This document shows positions 12,001-18,507 of a stretch of DNA of 64,000 nt, one piece after another. The stretch lies in NCBI RefSeq assembly GCF_000526995.1, contig NZ_AZUI01000001.1:3142001-3206000 (forward strand), given 5' to 3'. This DNA comes from Lacrimispora indolis DSM 755. GTDB taxonomy: Bacteria > Bacillota > Clostridia > Lachnospirales > Lachnospiraceae. Every line of letters begins with the position of its first letter. Position 1 is the stretch's first letter. The position numbers and the translations under genes were made by a program. The notes under the pieces were generated by a model. That model saw only the letters and a list, made by a program, of their open reading frames with translations, made no database searches and was not told the origin of the DNA.

Positions 12001-12026
12001 ATGAGAATGGGGCCTGGGTAAAGTAA
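6006..12026 (+). CDS. Giant secreted bifunctional pectinase: FN3-GH28-FN3s-PL9-choline-binding repeats
   Basis: A 2006-residue exported protein. Residues 1-34 are a signal peptide (cleavage after TAYA). Residues ~40-95 are a linker with two repeats of the PSxAAAxPSDA type. An FN3 domain spans ~104-220. A GH28 polygalacturonase spans ~225-720, with NNGDGIE (Asp485), GDD (Asp506-Asp507) and GSHTG (His550) matching the family catalytic set. FN3-like and beta-sandwich domains span ~755-1440. A PL9 pectate-lyase beta-helix spans ~1450-1800, with ADGFA, DDGWDLY (Asp1632-1633) and Lys1665 as in Pel9A. A Pro-Glu-Asn-rich linker (~1820-1865) leads to about four choline-binding WYY repeats (~1890-2006) that should hold it at the cell surface. 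It combines hydrolase and lyase attack on polygalacturonate. The start has a GGGAGGGA ribosome site. Regulation is by two cre sites. Confidence 0.93.
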   Translation: MNAILKRCRKALAVFLAMAMLPQFGAYGGGTAYAELSSARNGMREATPSMAAATPSDADASQAYGMVSMLETAATPSIAAASPSDAELSLTGESRYSRSEGSYDVTNVRVPKLAYDDTSITLVWDKPENYEDVANYNVYCDEVKIGDARSNFAKHADWANTYMNAFYGYYDDQGIDMVKTDIHTFRADGLTPDTSYTFSVAAVDTDGTELGDRASIVWSTAGTPEVFDIRDYGAEKVEAGFTSSNEETDAFIVKNTKAIQSAIDACSEGGKVVIPEGIYMSGSLYLKSNMTLELKEGAVLFGSPDVIHYDQNYLLYPYSTDTRSWALINTYSADENGEFENIRIVGKGTVYGNGWKYGSGSTISGDGYSPAYQKRQSGDPDWTKAEFKKYALKNWVAGSNSKVSGSSNFGILAKSAFDMGKGKGLSDSEAYAMRPNLIVLRGVKGVYIEGITVENPANHTIAVLDSEHVVSENVKYITYDANNGDGIELGNTREAMVFNNFFDTGDDAVNFATGMGKGVQDTEQKPSSNIWTFNNFLRECHGGAIAAGSHTGAGIGEMLVEDNVLNHSDMPFRFKSAPVNGGGVSDILIRDCAVGDAQQVFTFSTSYSDANQAVTVEPADKPAEFYEIDAYNITADTITKNTFEIAASVDYEKMYQPWHTHHDLYFQDITFTNIDPSLAKTSEKLTGVTNAAFHNVVMNWRGIEKKADDAAAADYKAWGSVKFSNDLSFTGTTTQSTVSYDAMAKPVWPDDVLTVASASEASKSGSERRVKLKWPAAEDGEQETGSGGIKGYIIETYVNDVLIDVTKPVTATSCELGGLSPDMTYVFKVYAVDAPGNKVLGLQYDWNTSGGEDREVKEPANGKVTFSGIGYTWGTARFKSARAADSRIRGYRAYVNGELAATVYNYQLEKPEAEEITMTIGRMLEDSNDVYLEAFTDSDQIYEYEEETVKTTKAYDYLAPVWKSSGLEVSLSGNDFILTWDEPEDESGIYAYRVYADGKPVYTAEGDYFNHVNGTYTTKDTSFTVTGLDPAEHHTFRVEAADRWWKALNGSGPFHWTNSGPVGSWNGPEEEILWRSSAFGQSTDLNFSSNVLDNKVGVNYTWPADSGEPLGMEGSPVQDVVIESRGGKLQSGHDGLTFYYAEVPANKNFSLTADITVEQMGPENGTNPNQQEGAGLMVRDVNGSPRKDPLEEGYEEYPAASNMVMLQTGPAGKSLNADLNLLAAARYGVNSPAGNLKSVKTTATFEKSVSKADKKYAPEEAPYTSNYYGTQMKLRLERKDEGFTASHLDDGGNVVTTYTFTDKNVTPNIVAHLDQDVMYVGFFAARNARMSVKNISLVLSDVKQADESPVYVAPNDESASLYVASAAYTNGSAYTVSALTNQSGRMTVSQNGTVIAANKEVTGGVQFTCPAVITGDEAEFKLSFVPDEGADAGKTKVLTYQVKKESYGDDLYAAPDGSDSGEGTMNAPMSINAAVNRLVPGGTVYMAEGTYGPFQIPISSSGNKDARKALKTMGAVKITGSGKIFVLDSDYWDVTGLDVDGRNVEGSRGVMIHGSHNVMKDSLIHNTSSDAGLTITKSRGSRTLWPSYNLIENCEAYENIDGSKINADGFASKSGSGDDNRFVNCVSHDNADDGWDLYNTLSDGPNGRTIIENCVAYNNGNNGFKLGGEGREVGNILRNSVAFHNHLDGITDNFNPGELVIENNTSFDNRRFNIIMRPSPYKTGLEGNLTADGTVVNNVSYRTQSYSASLDKVYDDKIAAREISNNYFYQNGSNAITADNFRSLNPADCFTRVNGRILFGDFLRPAKDSVIRNAGAGAYLPGINEPDPEPEPNPEPEPNPNPTPEPEPNPNPNPNPAPEPSPGKNSGGSSDSDRDYGIKSRSDETKGDWKKDGEGWRFQRQDGTYPREEWVKVSGTWYYFGHTGYMTTGWNQVGGIWYFMDQSGAMKTDWVLSDGKWYYMNLDGSMAVGWINVHNKWYYLSQSGECLINTVTPDGCRVDENGAWVK

Positions 12027-12419
12027 GTAAAAGGATATATTATTGAAAACCCAAGGGTTAACCAATAATAAGAATGCACGGGAGGTGCTGTCATGAATAG
12101 ATGCCAGCGCCTTTTGTGCTTTTATCTGGAAATAGGATTTCAGTACACGAAAAGACGCAGATCCAAGATTTCGTTGATTTAATTATCGGAGATACCGTAA
12201 AAGGCAGCAGGATCCCAGATGATCCTGGACAGGTGCCGTTTATGATGCCGCCGGGCATAGCCTTTTATATGGCCTGTAAACCCTGTATGGGGCAAGCCCC
12301 TGACATCAGAACAATCTTCCGTTGAGTGGATAACAAGCAAATGTAAGTGCCTGCCTCATGTATTTCTTTTTAAGGAAAAATGGTGTATGATTGCAGGAGA
12401 GTAAAGAGGGGGCTGTAAA
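12027..12419 (+). other. Intergenic gap with a stem-loop and an unsupported small ORF
   Basis: Just after the pectinase stop, TATTATTG (12038-12045) pairs with CAATAATA (12063-12070) around an inner AACCC/GGGTT stem; it lacks a T-tract, so termination is uncertain. GGGAGGT (12080-12086) precedes an ATG at 12093 that opens only 29 codons. A separate 74-codon frame (12101-12325) has no ribosome site of its own and no recognisable family. Either could be a degraded gene. No clear promoter for citX was identified. Confidence 0.4.
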
Positions 12420-12953
12420 ATGGAAGAGTATGTAACATTGGAAGAAGTGCTTCTTTTTCGTGAAAAAAAGGCAAACATGCAGGAAGAACTGAGAAAAAAG
12501 TATGAGAAGGTCACGATTGTGGCTCTTGGTATGAATGTTCCAGGTCCAAGAAAAACCTCTCCCCGCCTTTTGCCGGTATTTGCCGCAGGGGGAGAAGAGC
12601 TGGACCGGCTGCTTTTTAAAAACAGGCTGTCCGTGCTGGAAGAAGTCATAGTAAAAGAAAAGGCCGGTTATCTGAAACTGTATGCAGTAAAAAGCATGGA
12701 TCATCTGGCTGTTAAAAAAATAACGGTTCGAATGGAAGAGACCCATCCTCTGGGGAGGCTGTTGGATATTGATGTATACAATGGGGAAGGAAGGGGAATC
12801 AGCAGAGAAGAACTGGGCGCTCCTGTGCGGAAATGCCTGATTTGTGAAAAAGATGCAAAGCTGTGCGGCCGCAGCCGCAGCCATGGAGTGGAGGAGCTTT
12901 GCGGACGCATGGAAAACATCATAGATTTCTGGTTAAAAGAAGGCGGCAGATGA
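12420..12953 (+). CDS. citX: Apo-citrate lyase phosphoribosyl-dephospho-CoA transferase (CitX)
   Basis: Transfers the 2'-(5''-triphosphoribosyl)-3'-dephospho-CoA group onto the citrate lyase acyl carrier protein CitD. It is 177 residues, the usual length. The family motifs are present: HPLGRLLDIDV in the middle and RKCLIC...C.RSRSHG near the C-terminus. It is the first gene of the six-gene cit cluster. AGAGGGGG lies upstream of ATG 12420. A 100-base gap separates it from citD; that gap has a short ribosome site but no evident terminator, so co-transcription is likely. Confidence 0.93.
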   Translation: MEEYVTLEEVLLFREKKANMQEELRKKYEKVTIVALGMNVPGPRKTSPRLLPVFAAGGEELDRLLFKNRLSVLEEVIVKEKAGYLKLYAVKSMDHLAVKKITVRMEETHPLGRLLDIDVYNGEGRGISREELGAPVRKCLICEKDAKLCGRSRSHGVEELCGRMENIIDFWLKEGGR

Positions 12954-13055
12954 GATTCTGCCGCTTTCTTAATAAATTTTAAGGTTCCTTTTTTATCTGG
13001 TTAAGATTCTCCCGATAAGATGAAATCATAAACAAAAAGGGAGGCTTTAAGCAAA

Positions 13056-13358
13056 ATGGAGATCAAAAGACCGGCTATGGCCGGTACACTGGAATCCAGC
13101 GACTGTCAGGTAACCGTTGAACCGGGAGATGGAAAAATTGATTTTACGCTGGAAAGCGCGGTAATACACCAATATGGCAACAGGATCCGGAAGGTGGTCA
13201 TGGAAACCCTTAAGAGTCTTGGAATCTACAATGTGAGGATCATGGTTGTGGATAAGGGGGCGCTGGACTGTACCATTAAGGCGCGTGTGGAGGGAGCGGT
13301 ATTCCGTTCCGCAGACCAGTTTGAAAATATTCTCTGGGGGGACAAAAGAAAGCGATGA
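13056..13358 (+). CDS. citD: Citrate lyase gamma chain (acyl carrier protein CitD)
   Basis: Small 100-residue acyl carrier subunit of citrate lyase. The prosthetic-group serine is Ser14 in GTLESSD. GGGAGG lies 9 bases before ATG 13056. Its stop overlaps the citE start by four bases (ATGA), which implies translational coupling of the subunits. It receives the triphosphoribosyl-dephospho-CoA arm made by CitG and attached by CitX, and carries the acetyl/citryl thioester between CitF and CitE. Confidence 0.95.
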   Translation: MEIKRPAMAGTLESSDCQVTVEPGDGKIDFTLESAVIHQYGNRIRKVVMETLKSLGIYNVRIMVVDKGALDCTIKARVEGAVFRSADQFENILWGDKRKR

Positions 13359-14254
13359 ATCGGAAAAAGAAACGGCTCAGAAGAACCATGATGTTTTTAA
13401 ATGCCCAAAAACCAGGACTCATTAAAGATCCGTATATTTATAAGCCGGATTCCCTCTTGCTGGATTTGGAGGATGCGGTCGCAGAAAACCAGAAGGATGC
13501 AGCCCGTTTTTCCCTTTATCATGCCCTGCAGGAGATCGATTACAGAGGCTGTGAACGGGTGGTCCGGATCAACGGCCTGGATACTGTTTACTGGAGGGAG
13601 GATATCCGCTGTGCGGTGGCAGGCGGCTGTGATGCTGTCCGGATTCCTAAAACAGAAAGGCCTGAGGATATAAAAGCAGTGGAAGAGGAGATCCGGACAG
13701 CAGAAGAAGACTTTGGCATTCCGGAAGGAAGGACCCTGATTATGGCTGCCATTGAATCCGCAAGAGGGGTGATGAAGGCGCTGGATATTTGTGAAGCTTC
13801 GGAACGCCTATTTGGAATTGCACTTTCCGGCGGAGATTATACAAAGGATCTTCAGACTCAAATTACCGGAACCGGAATCGAACTGATGGGAGCCAGACAG
13901 AACATGATCATTGCTGCCAGGGCAGCAAAGGTCCAGTGCTTTGATACGGTTTATACCAATCTTAATGATATGGAAGGCTTCCGCCGGGAGGTGGAAATCA
14001 TTCATTTGATGGGATTTGATGGGAAATCCATTGTCAATCCCCGTCAGATCCCCATTGTTCATGACATTTTTACCCCTGCTAAAAAGGACATTATCTTTGC
14101 GGAAAAGGTGGTCATGGAAATCGAGGACAAAAAGACAAAGGGAATCGGTGTTTTTACCGTGGACGGTAAGATGATTGACATCGCGTTCTATGACGGAGCA
14201 AGAAGAACCATAGAACTGGCCAAGGCCTCCGGTGTGTATAAAGGAGATTTGTAA
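13355..14254 (+). CDS. citE: Citrate lyase beta chain (citryl-ACP lyase CitE)
   Basis: Catalyses cleavage of citryl-ACP to oxaloacetate and acetyl-ACP. It is 299 residues with an HpcH/HpaI aldolase (TIM-barrel) fold: LLLDLEDAV near the N-terminus, VVRIN with the substrate arginine, and the metal-binding Glu/Asp pair within AAIESARGV and GGDYTKDL. It overlaps citD by 4 bases, and citF follows immediately. Length and motifs are normal for the family. Confidence 0.95.
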   Translation: MNRKKKRLRRTMMFLNAQKPGLIKDPYIYKPDSLLLDLEDAVAENQKDAARFSLYHALQEIDYRGCERVVRINGLDTVYWREDIRCAVAGGCDAVRIPKTERPEDIKAVEEEIRTAEEDFGIPEGRTLIMAAIESARGVMKALDICEASERLFGIALSGGDYTKDLQTQITGTGIELMGARQNMIIAARAAKVQCFDTVYTNLNDMEGFRREVEIIHLMGFDGKSIVNPRQIPIVHDIFTPAKKDIIFAEKVVMEIEDKKTKGIGVFTVDGKMIDIAFYDGARRTIELAKASGVYKGDL

Positions 14255-14255
14255 G

Positions 14256-15818
14256 ATGATGAATGCAGCAGGAAGAGAGATTCCGGAAGAAATATTAAAG
14301 CAGACAGGAAAGGAGCCCTTTAAGGGAGTCCATTATTTTGATGGATATGAGTACAAAAAGGACGGTCCTGTCACAAAGTGCGTGATCAATTCCCAGGGAA
14401 GCAAGCTGATGGACAGCATTCACGACTGCCTGGTAAAGTGCAAGATCCGGGATGGAATGACCCTGGGCTTTCACCATCATTTCCGGGAAGGGGATTATGT
14501 GGTAAATATGGTGATGGAGGAGGTCCACAACATGGGGATCCGGGATATTACCATCTGCGCAAGCTCCCTTGGAAAGGCCCATGATAAGCTGGTGGATTAC
14601 ATTGAGGATGGAACCATTGTAGGAATCCAGTCTTCCGGCGTCCGCGGGAAGATCGGCAGGGCCATATCGGAAGGAAAATTAAAGGGGCTGGCTGTTATGC
14701 GTTCTCATGGCGGAAGGGTCCGTGCCATTGAAACAGGAGAGGTGAGGATCGATATTGCCTTTATCGGTGCCCCTACCTGCGATGACTATGGAAACTGCAG
14801 GGGAATCGGCGGAAAATCAGACTGCGGCGTACTTTCCTATTCCATGGTGGACGCAGATTATGCCGATAAAGTGGTGGCTGTTACAGACTGTCTTGTTCCC
14901 TTTCCCAACTTCCCCGCCCATATTTCCATGACAAAGGTGGATTATGTGGCGGTCGTGGATGAGATCGGAAATCCTGAGAAGATTGCCACCGGTGCCGCAA
15001 AGCCGACCACTGATATGCGCAAGCTCATGATGGCTGATTATTGTACTCGTTTTGTTGTGAATACCCCTTATTTTAAGGATGGGTTCTCTTATCAGACCGG
15101 AGTGGGCGGGGCTTCCATCGCTTCCACCATTTCTCTTGCAAAAATCATGAAGGAGAGAAATGTGCGCATGCGCTTTGGAGTAGGCGGACTTACAAAGCCC
15201 ATGTGCGACTTATTGGAAAACAATCAGGCTGATGCCCTTTTGGATACACAGGATTTTGATTTAGATGCAGTGGAATCGGTAATCAATCCCAGGCATTTCC
15301 GGATCAGCGCAGGGGAATATGCCGATCCCTTTAACAAGGGGGCTGTTGTGAACAAACTGGATTTTGTGATCCTTGCAGCTCTGGAAGTGGATGTGAATTT
15401 TAACTGCAATGTGGTGGTAGGTTCTGACGGCGTGATCACCGGCGCCCAGGGAGGACATCCGGATACTGCGGCGGGAGCAAAATGCACCATTGTGATCGTT
15501 CCGCTGCTGCAGGGAAGGATTCCGGTGGTCTGCTCGGAGGTCACCACGGTTACCACACCCGGAGAATCCATTGATGCGGTGATCACGGATTACGGTATTG
15601 CCATTAATCCAAGAAGGCAGGACTTAATCCAATCCATGAAAGGCGTGGATCTGCCGTTTAAAACCATGGAAGAGCTGCGGGATATGGCATACTCCATTGC
15701 AGGAGAGCCGGAAAAGGTACAATTTGATGATCAGGTAGTGGGAATCATTGAAAGCCGGGATGGAACCATCATGGATGTGGTGCGTAAGATCAGGGGATTT
15801 CAGTTTAAAGGAGAATAA
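14256..15818 (+). CDS. citF: Citrate lyase alpha chain (citrate:acetyl-ACP transferase CitF)
   Basis: About 520 residues. CitF exchanges acetyl for citrate on the ACP thioester, completing the lyase cycle with CitD and CitE. It has two CoA-transferase-type lobes; GFHHHFREGDYVVN, SSGVRGKIG and the GAQGGHPDTAAGA segment are typical of CitF. The start is ATG 14256: AAGGAG (14241-14246) is 9 bases upstream, and this start follows directly on the citE stop. A GTG 24 bases earlier is in frame but lies inside citE without a better ribosome site. Confidence 0.95.
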   Translation: MMNAAGREIPEEILKQTGKEPFKGVHYFDGYEYKKDGPVTKCVINSQGSKLMDSIHDCLVKCKIRDGMTLGFHHHFREGDYVVNMVMEEVHNMGIRDITICASSLGKAHDKLVDYIEDGTIVGIQSSGVRGKIGRAISEGKLKGLAVMRSHGGRVRAIETGEVRIDIAFIGAPTCDDYGNCRGIGGKSDCGVLSYSMVDADYADKVVAVTDCLVPFPNFPAHISMTKVDYVAVVDEIGNPEKIATGAAKPTTDMRKLMMADYCTRFVVNTPYFKDGFSYQTGVGGASIASTISLAKIMKERNVRMRFGVGGLTKPMCDLLENNQADALLDTQDFDLDAVESVINPRHFRISAGEYADPFNKGAVVNKLDFVILAALEVDVNFNCNVVVGSDGVITGAQGGHPDTAAGAKCTIVIVPLLQGRIPVVCSEVTTVTTPGESIDAVITDYGIAINPRRQDLIQSMKGVDLPFKTMEELRDMAYSIAGEPEKVQFDDQVVGIIESRDGTIMDVVRKIRGFQFKGE

Positions 15819-15821
15819 AAG

Positions 15822-16754
15822 ATGGCCGCCGGTACTTGTGTGAATCCTCAAAGGACAGAGGAAAAGACTGCTTTTCATATAGGGAATATGGCTTACCGGG
15901 CAATGCTTGAGGAGGTTTATACTTCCCCTAAGCCCGGGCTGGTGGACTTGTACTCTTCAGGCTCCCATAAGGATATGAATGTTGTTTCCTTTGAGCGGAG
16001 CGCTGCGGCTCTGGAGCCATTTTTTGCGGCCATGGCTCTGGAAGGTCTTAAGTTTTCGGACACTCCAAGGCTCCTGTTTGACCGCATACGCAGGATGGGC
16101 CTGTCTGCGGAAGCAGTCATGTACAAGGCCACGGACGGGGTGAACACCCACAAGGGGCTGATCTTTCACATGGGGATCATAAGCGGGGCTGCCGGGGCAT
16201 GTATCGGAACTTATGGAGCCGTGACCCTAAAACGCCTGATGGAAATGGAGCAGGCCATGGTGAGGGAGACCCTGATCAAGGAAGTAAAGGAAATGCGGGA
16301 ATTTACCAGCAACGGGGAAAAAAACCTGCATCAATACGGAACCGCCGGCGCCAGGGGGGAAGCTATCAGCGGATATTCTTCCGTATGTAGAATTGCTCTT
16401 CCAACAATGGAAAAAGGGCTCAGAGAAGGACGGGACTGGAACCGGATCAAGCTGGAAACTCTGTTTATGCTCATGAGCCGGGTGGAGGACTCCAACATTC
16501 TTGCAAGGCATAATCCAACCGTCCTTATGGAGGTCCAGAACACTGCAAGGGATTTCCTGCGAGCCGGAGGAGCCTACACAAACAAATGCATGCTGACGCT
16601 GAAACGTTTGGATGAGGATTTTATAAAGAAGAATATAAGTGCCGGAGGGTGTGCGGATCTTCTTGCTTTGGCCATATTCATGGTTGAACTGGTAAAAGGG
16701 CCGGGGAAAGAGAGGAGTTTATGGAATTCAGGAAGCTGGAGGGCAGGCCGTTAA
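15822..16754 (+). CDS. citG: Triphosphoribosyl-dephospho-CoA synthase (CitG)
   Basis: Makes the citrate lyase prosthetic-group precursor from ATP and dephospho-CoA. It is 310 residues; the family motifs SPKPGLVDLYSSGSHKDM near residue 30 and NTHKGLIFHMG in the middle are clear, as is VEDSNILARH toward the C-terminus. It starts 4 bases after citF and its 3' end overlaps citC by 34 bases, so the two are translationally coupled. Here citG is separate from citX, unlike the citXG fusions of some bacteria. Confidence 0.95.
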   Translation: MAAGTCVNPQRTEEKTAFHIGNMAYRAMLEEVYTSPKPGLVDLYSSGSHKDMNVVSFERSAAALEPFFAAMALEGLKFSDTPRLLFDRIRRMGLSAEAVMYKATDGVNTHKGLIFHMGIISGAAGACIGTYGAVTLKRLMEMEQAMVRETLIKEVKEMREFTSNGEKNLHQYGTAGARGEAISGYSSVCRIALPTMEKGLREGRDWNRIKLETLFMLMSRVEDSNILARHNPTVLMEVQNTARDFLRAGGAYTNKCMLTLKRLDEDFIKKNISAGGCADLLALAIFMVELVKGPGKERSLWNSGSWRAGR

Positions 16755-17749
16755 AAGGAAAAGATCTGGAACAATTAAAGGAATTTTTAAGCCAGAATGA
16801 TCTGGACTATGACCAGGGGATTGAATACAGCGTATGCCTGCTTGATGAGGATTACCGGATTCTGGCCACCGGATCGGCGGACCAGAATGTCTTAAAATGC
16901 ATTGCAGTAAATAAAAGCGCGCGAGGGCTCGGCTTATCCGGGTCCATCCTCTCCTGCCTTACCCAGTATGAATTTGAGAGCAGCAGGTCCCATATTTTAA
17001 TGTACACAAAGCCGGAAAACAGGGAGATGTTTGAGGATCTTGGATTTTATACAGTCCTTATGACCCATGATATCCTTTTTATGGAAAACAGGAAAAACGG
17101 GTTTGAAGAATTTGTGAACCGCCTGATCTCAGAGTCTCCGGACGATGCATTGAAGCCAGGTATGGTCATCGGCTCCATCGTTGCCAACTGCAATCCGTTT
17201 ACTTATGGCCACCGGTATTTGATTGAACAGGCCCTTAGCTGCTGTGACTACGTCCATGTTCTGGTTCTTGGCGATGACAGGAGCTGCTTTGGGGCAGAGG
17301 AACGGTTTTTTTTGGTCAGGGAAGGGACCAGGGACTTACCACGGGCGGTCATCCATCAGGCTTCTGATTACGTAATATCCGCAGCTACGTTTCCAACCTA
17401 TTTCATGAAGGAAAAGGGTGGTGCAGAAAGGGCCTGCTGCGGTCTGGACTTAGAGCTTTTCGGCAGCCGCATTGCTCCGGCGCTTGGGATCACAAAGCGC
17501 TTTGTGGGAACAGAACCCGTGTGTGTTGTTACAGGCCAATATAACAAGGAAATGAAAAAAATCCTGCCCAGGTATGGAATCTTTGTGGAGGAAATTGAAA
17601 GAAAGGATTGGAGGGGAGAGGTTATCAGCGCATCTGCAGTCCGGAGATGGTATGAAAAGGAAGATTTTGAACGGTTAAAAGGTCTGGTACCCGCTACCAC
17701 ACTGGAATATCTGGTGAACAGAAAAAAAGGCCGGAGGCCTATGGGATAA
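16721..17749 (+). CDS. citC: [Citrate (pro-3S)-lyase] ligase (CitC)
   Basis: Activates citrate lyase by ATP-dependent acetylation of the CitD prosthetic thiol. It is 342 residues: an N-terminal GNAT-like acetyltransferase domain (~1-120, with NKSARGLGLSGSIL as the acyl-CoA loop) and a C-terminal nucleotidyltransferase domain (~140-335) with NPFTYGHRYLIEQA as the HxGH-type ATP site. It begins inside citG with GAGAGGAG upstream of ATG 16721. Its 3' end overlaps the convergent response-regulator gene by 11 bases. It is last in the citX-D-E-F-G-C run. Confidence 0.94.
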   Translation: MEFRKLEGRPLKGKDLEQLKEFLSQNDLDYDQGIEYSVCLLDEDYRILATGSADQNVLKCIAVNKSARGLGLSGSILSCLTQYEFESSRSHILMYTKPENREMFEDLGFYTVLMTHDILFMENRKNGFEEFVNRLISESPDDALKPGMVIGSIVANCNPFTYGHRYLIEQALSCCDYVHVLVLGDDRSCFGAEERFFLVREGTRDLPRAVIHQASDYVISAATFPTYFMKEKGGAERACCGLDLELFGSRIAPALGITKRFVGTEPVCVVTGQYNKEMKKILPRYGIFVEEIERKDWRGEVISASAVRRWYEKEDFERLKGLVPATTLEYLVNRKKGRRPMG

Positions 17750-18425
17750 ACCGGTATCCCAGGCCTCTGACCGTTATGATATGGGCCGGCTTTTGCCGGT
17801 CCTCTTCGATTTTGCCCCGCAGGCGGTTAATGTACACCATAATGGCATTATCGTCCACAGCTACGCTGTTTCCCCACACATGCTCGTAGATCATATCTTT
17901 TGTAAACACCTGGCTTGGATGCTTTAAGAACAAAAGCATCAGACTGCTTTCTTTGGAAGAAAGAACAATCTCTTCTCCGTTTTTATAAAACCGCATGGTG
18001 GAAGTATTGTAAGTAAAAGGTCCGCATTCCAGGAGATCCGAGCTGTCCAGCACCTGATTTTTATTTCGGCGGATCAGTGCCTTTACCTTGGCTCCGAGGA
18101 CCAGAGGGCGGAAGGGCTTGGTGATGTAATCATCTGCACCCAGAGACAGACCGTAGAGAGAATCGTAATCCTCGTTTCTTCCGCTTATGATCATAACAGG
18201 AGTCTGGATGCCCTGGCTGCGCAGCCGTTTGATTACCTCAAAGCCTTCCATATCACCCAGCATGACATCCATGAGGATCATGTCATAGGTATGGTTCTTA
18301 AGATAATTCAGTGCCGTAAGTCCGCTGTCCGCGATGGTAGGTTCCAAATCATTGCTGTGCATGACTTTTTCCAATAACTTACAAACAGCCGGATCGTCAT
18401 CTACAATTAACACTTTATCAGACAT
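17739..18425 (-). CDS. OmpR/PhoB-family response regulator
   Basis: About 228 residues. The N-terminal receiver (~1-118) contains the IVDDDP acidic pocket, phosphoacceptor Asp in ILMDVMLGD and the conserved Lys in YITKPFRP. The C-terminal winged-helix DNA-binding domain (~130-228) has the VFTKDMIYEHVWGNS helix. The in-frame TTG at 18437 overlaps the GGGGGAAG ribosome site, so ATG 18425 is preferred. It is divergent from a hybrid histidine kinase, and the pair lies between the citrate lyase genes and a citrate transporter. It probably controls citrate fermentation, although most known citrate systems (CitA/CitB) use a different regulator class. Confidence 0.9.
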   Translation of the reverse strand: MSDKVLIVDDDPAVCKLLEKVMHSNDLEPTIADSGLTALNYLKNHTYDMILMDVMLGDMEGFEVIKRLRSQGIQTPVMIISGRNEDYDSLYGLSLGADDYITKPFRPLVLGAKVKALIRRNKNQVLDSSDLLECGPFTYNTSTMRFYKNGEEIVLSSKESSLMLLFLKHPSQVFTKDMIYEHVWGNSVAVDDNAIMVYINRLRGKIEEDRQKPAHIITVRGLGYRFIP

Positions 18426-18507
18426 AGCTTCCCCCAAATTAATATTTATGTAGAAACAGATCGAAATAAATCTAAAATTATTATAATATTAACCCGGAGA
18501 CAAGTCA

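Noticed and set aside
12101..12325. A 74-codon frame (and a 29-codon frame at 12093 with a good ribosome site) as real small genes
   Set aside because: Neither resembles a known family, and the only ribosome site belongs to the very short frame. Described only as part of the gap.
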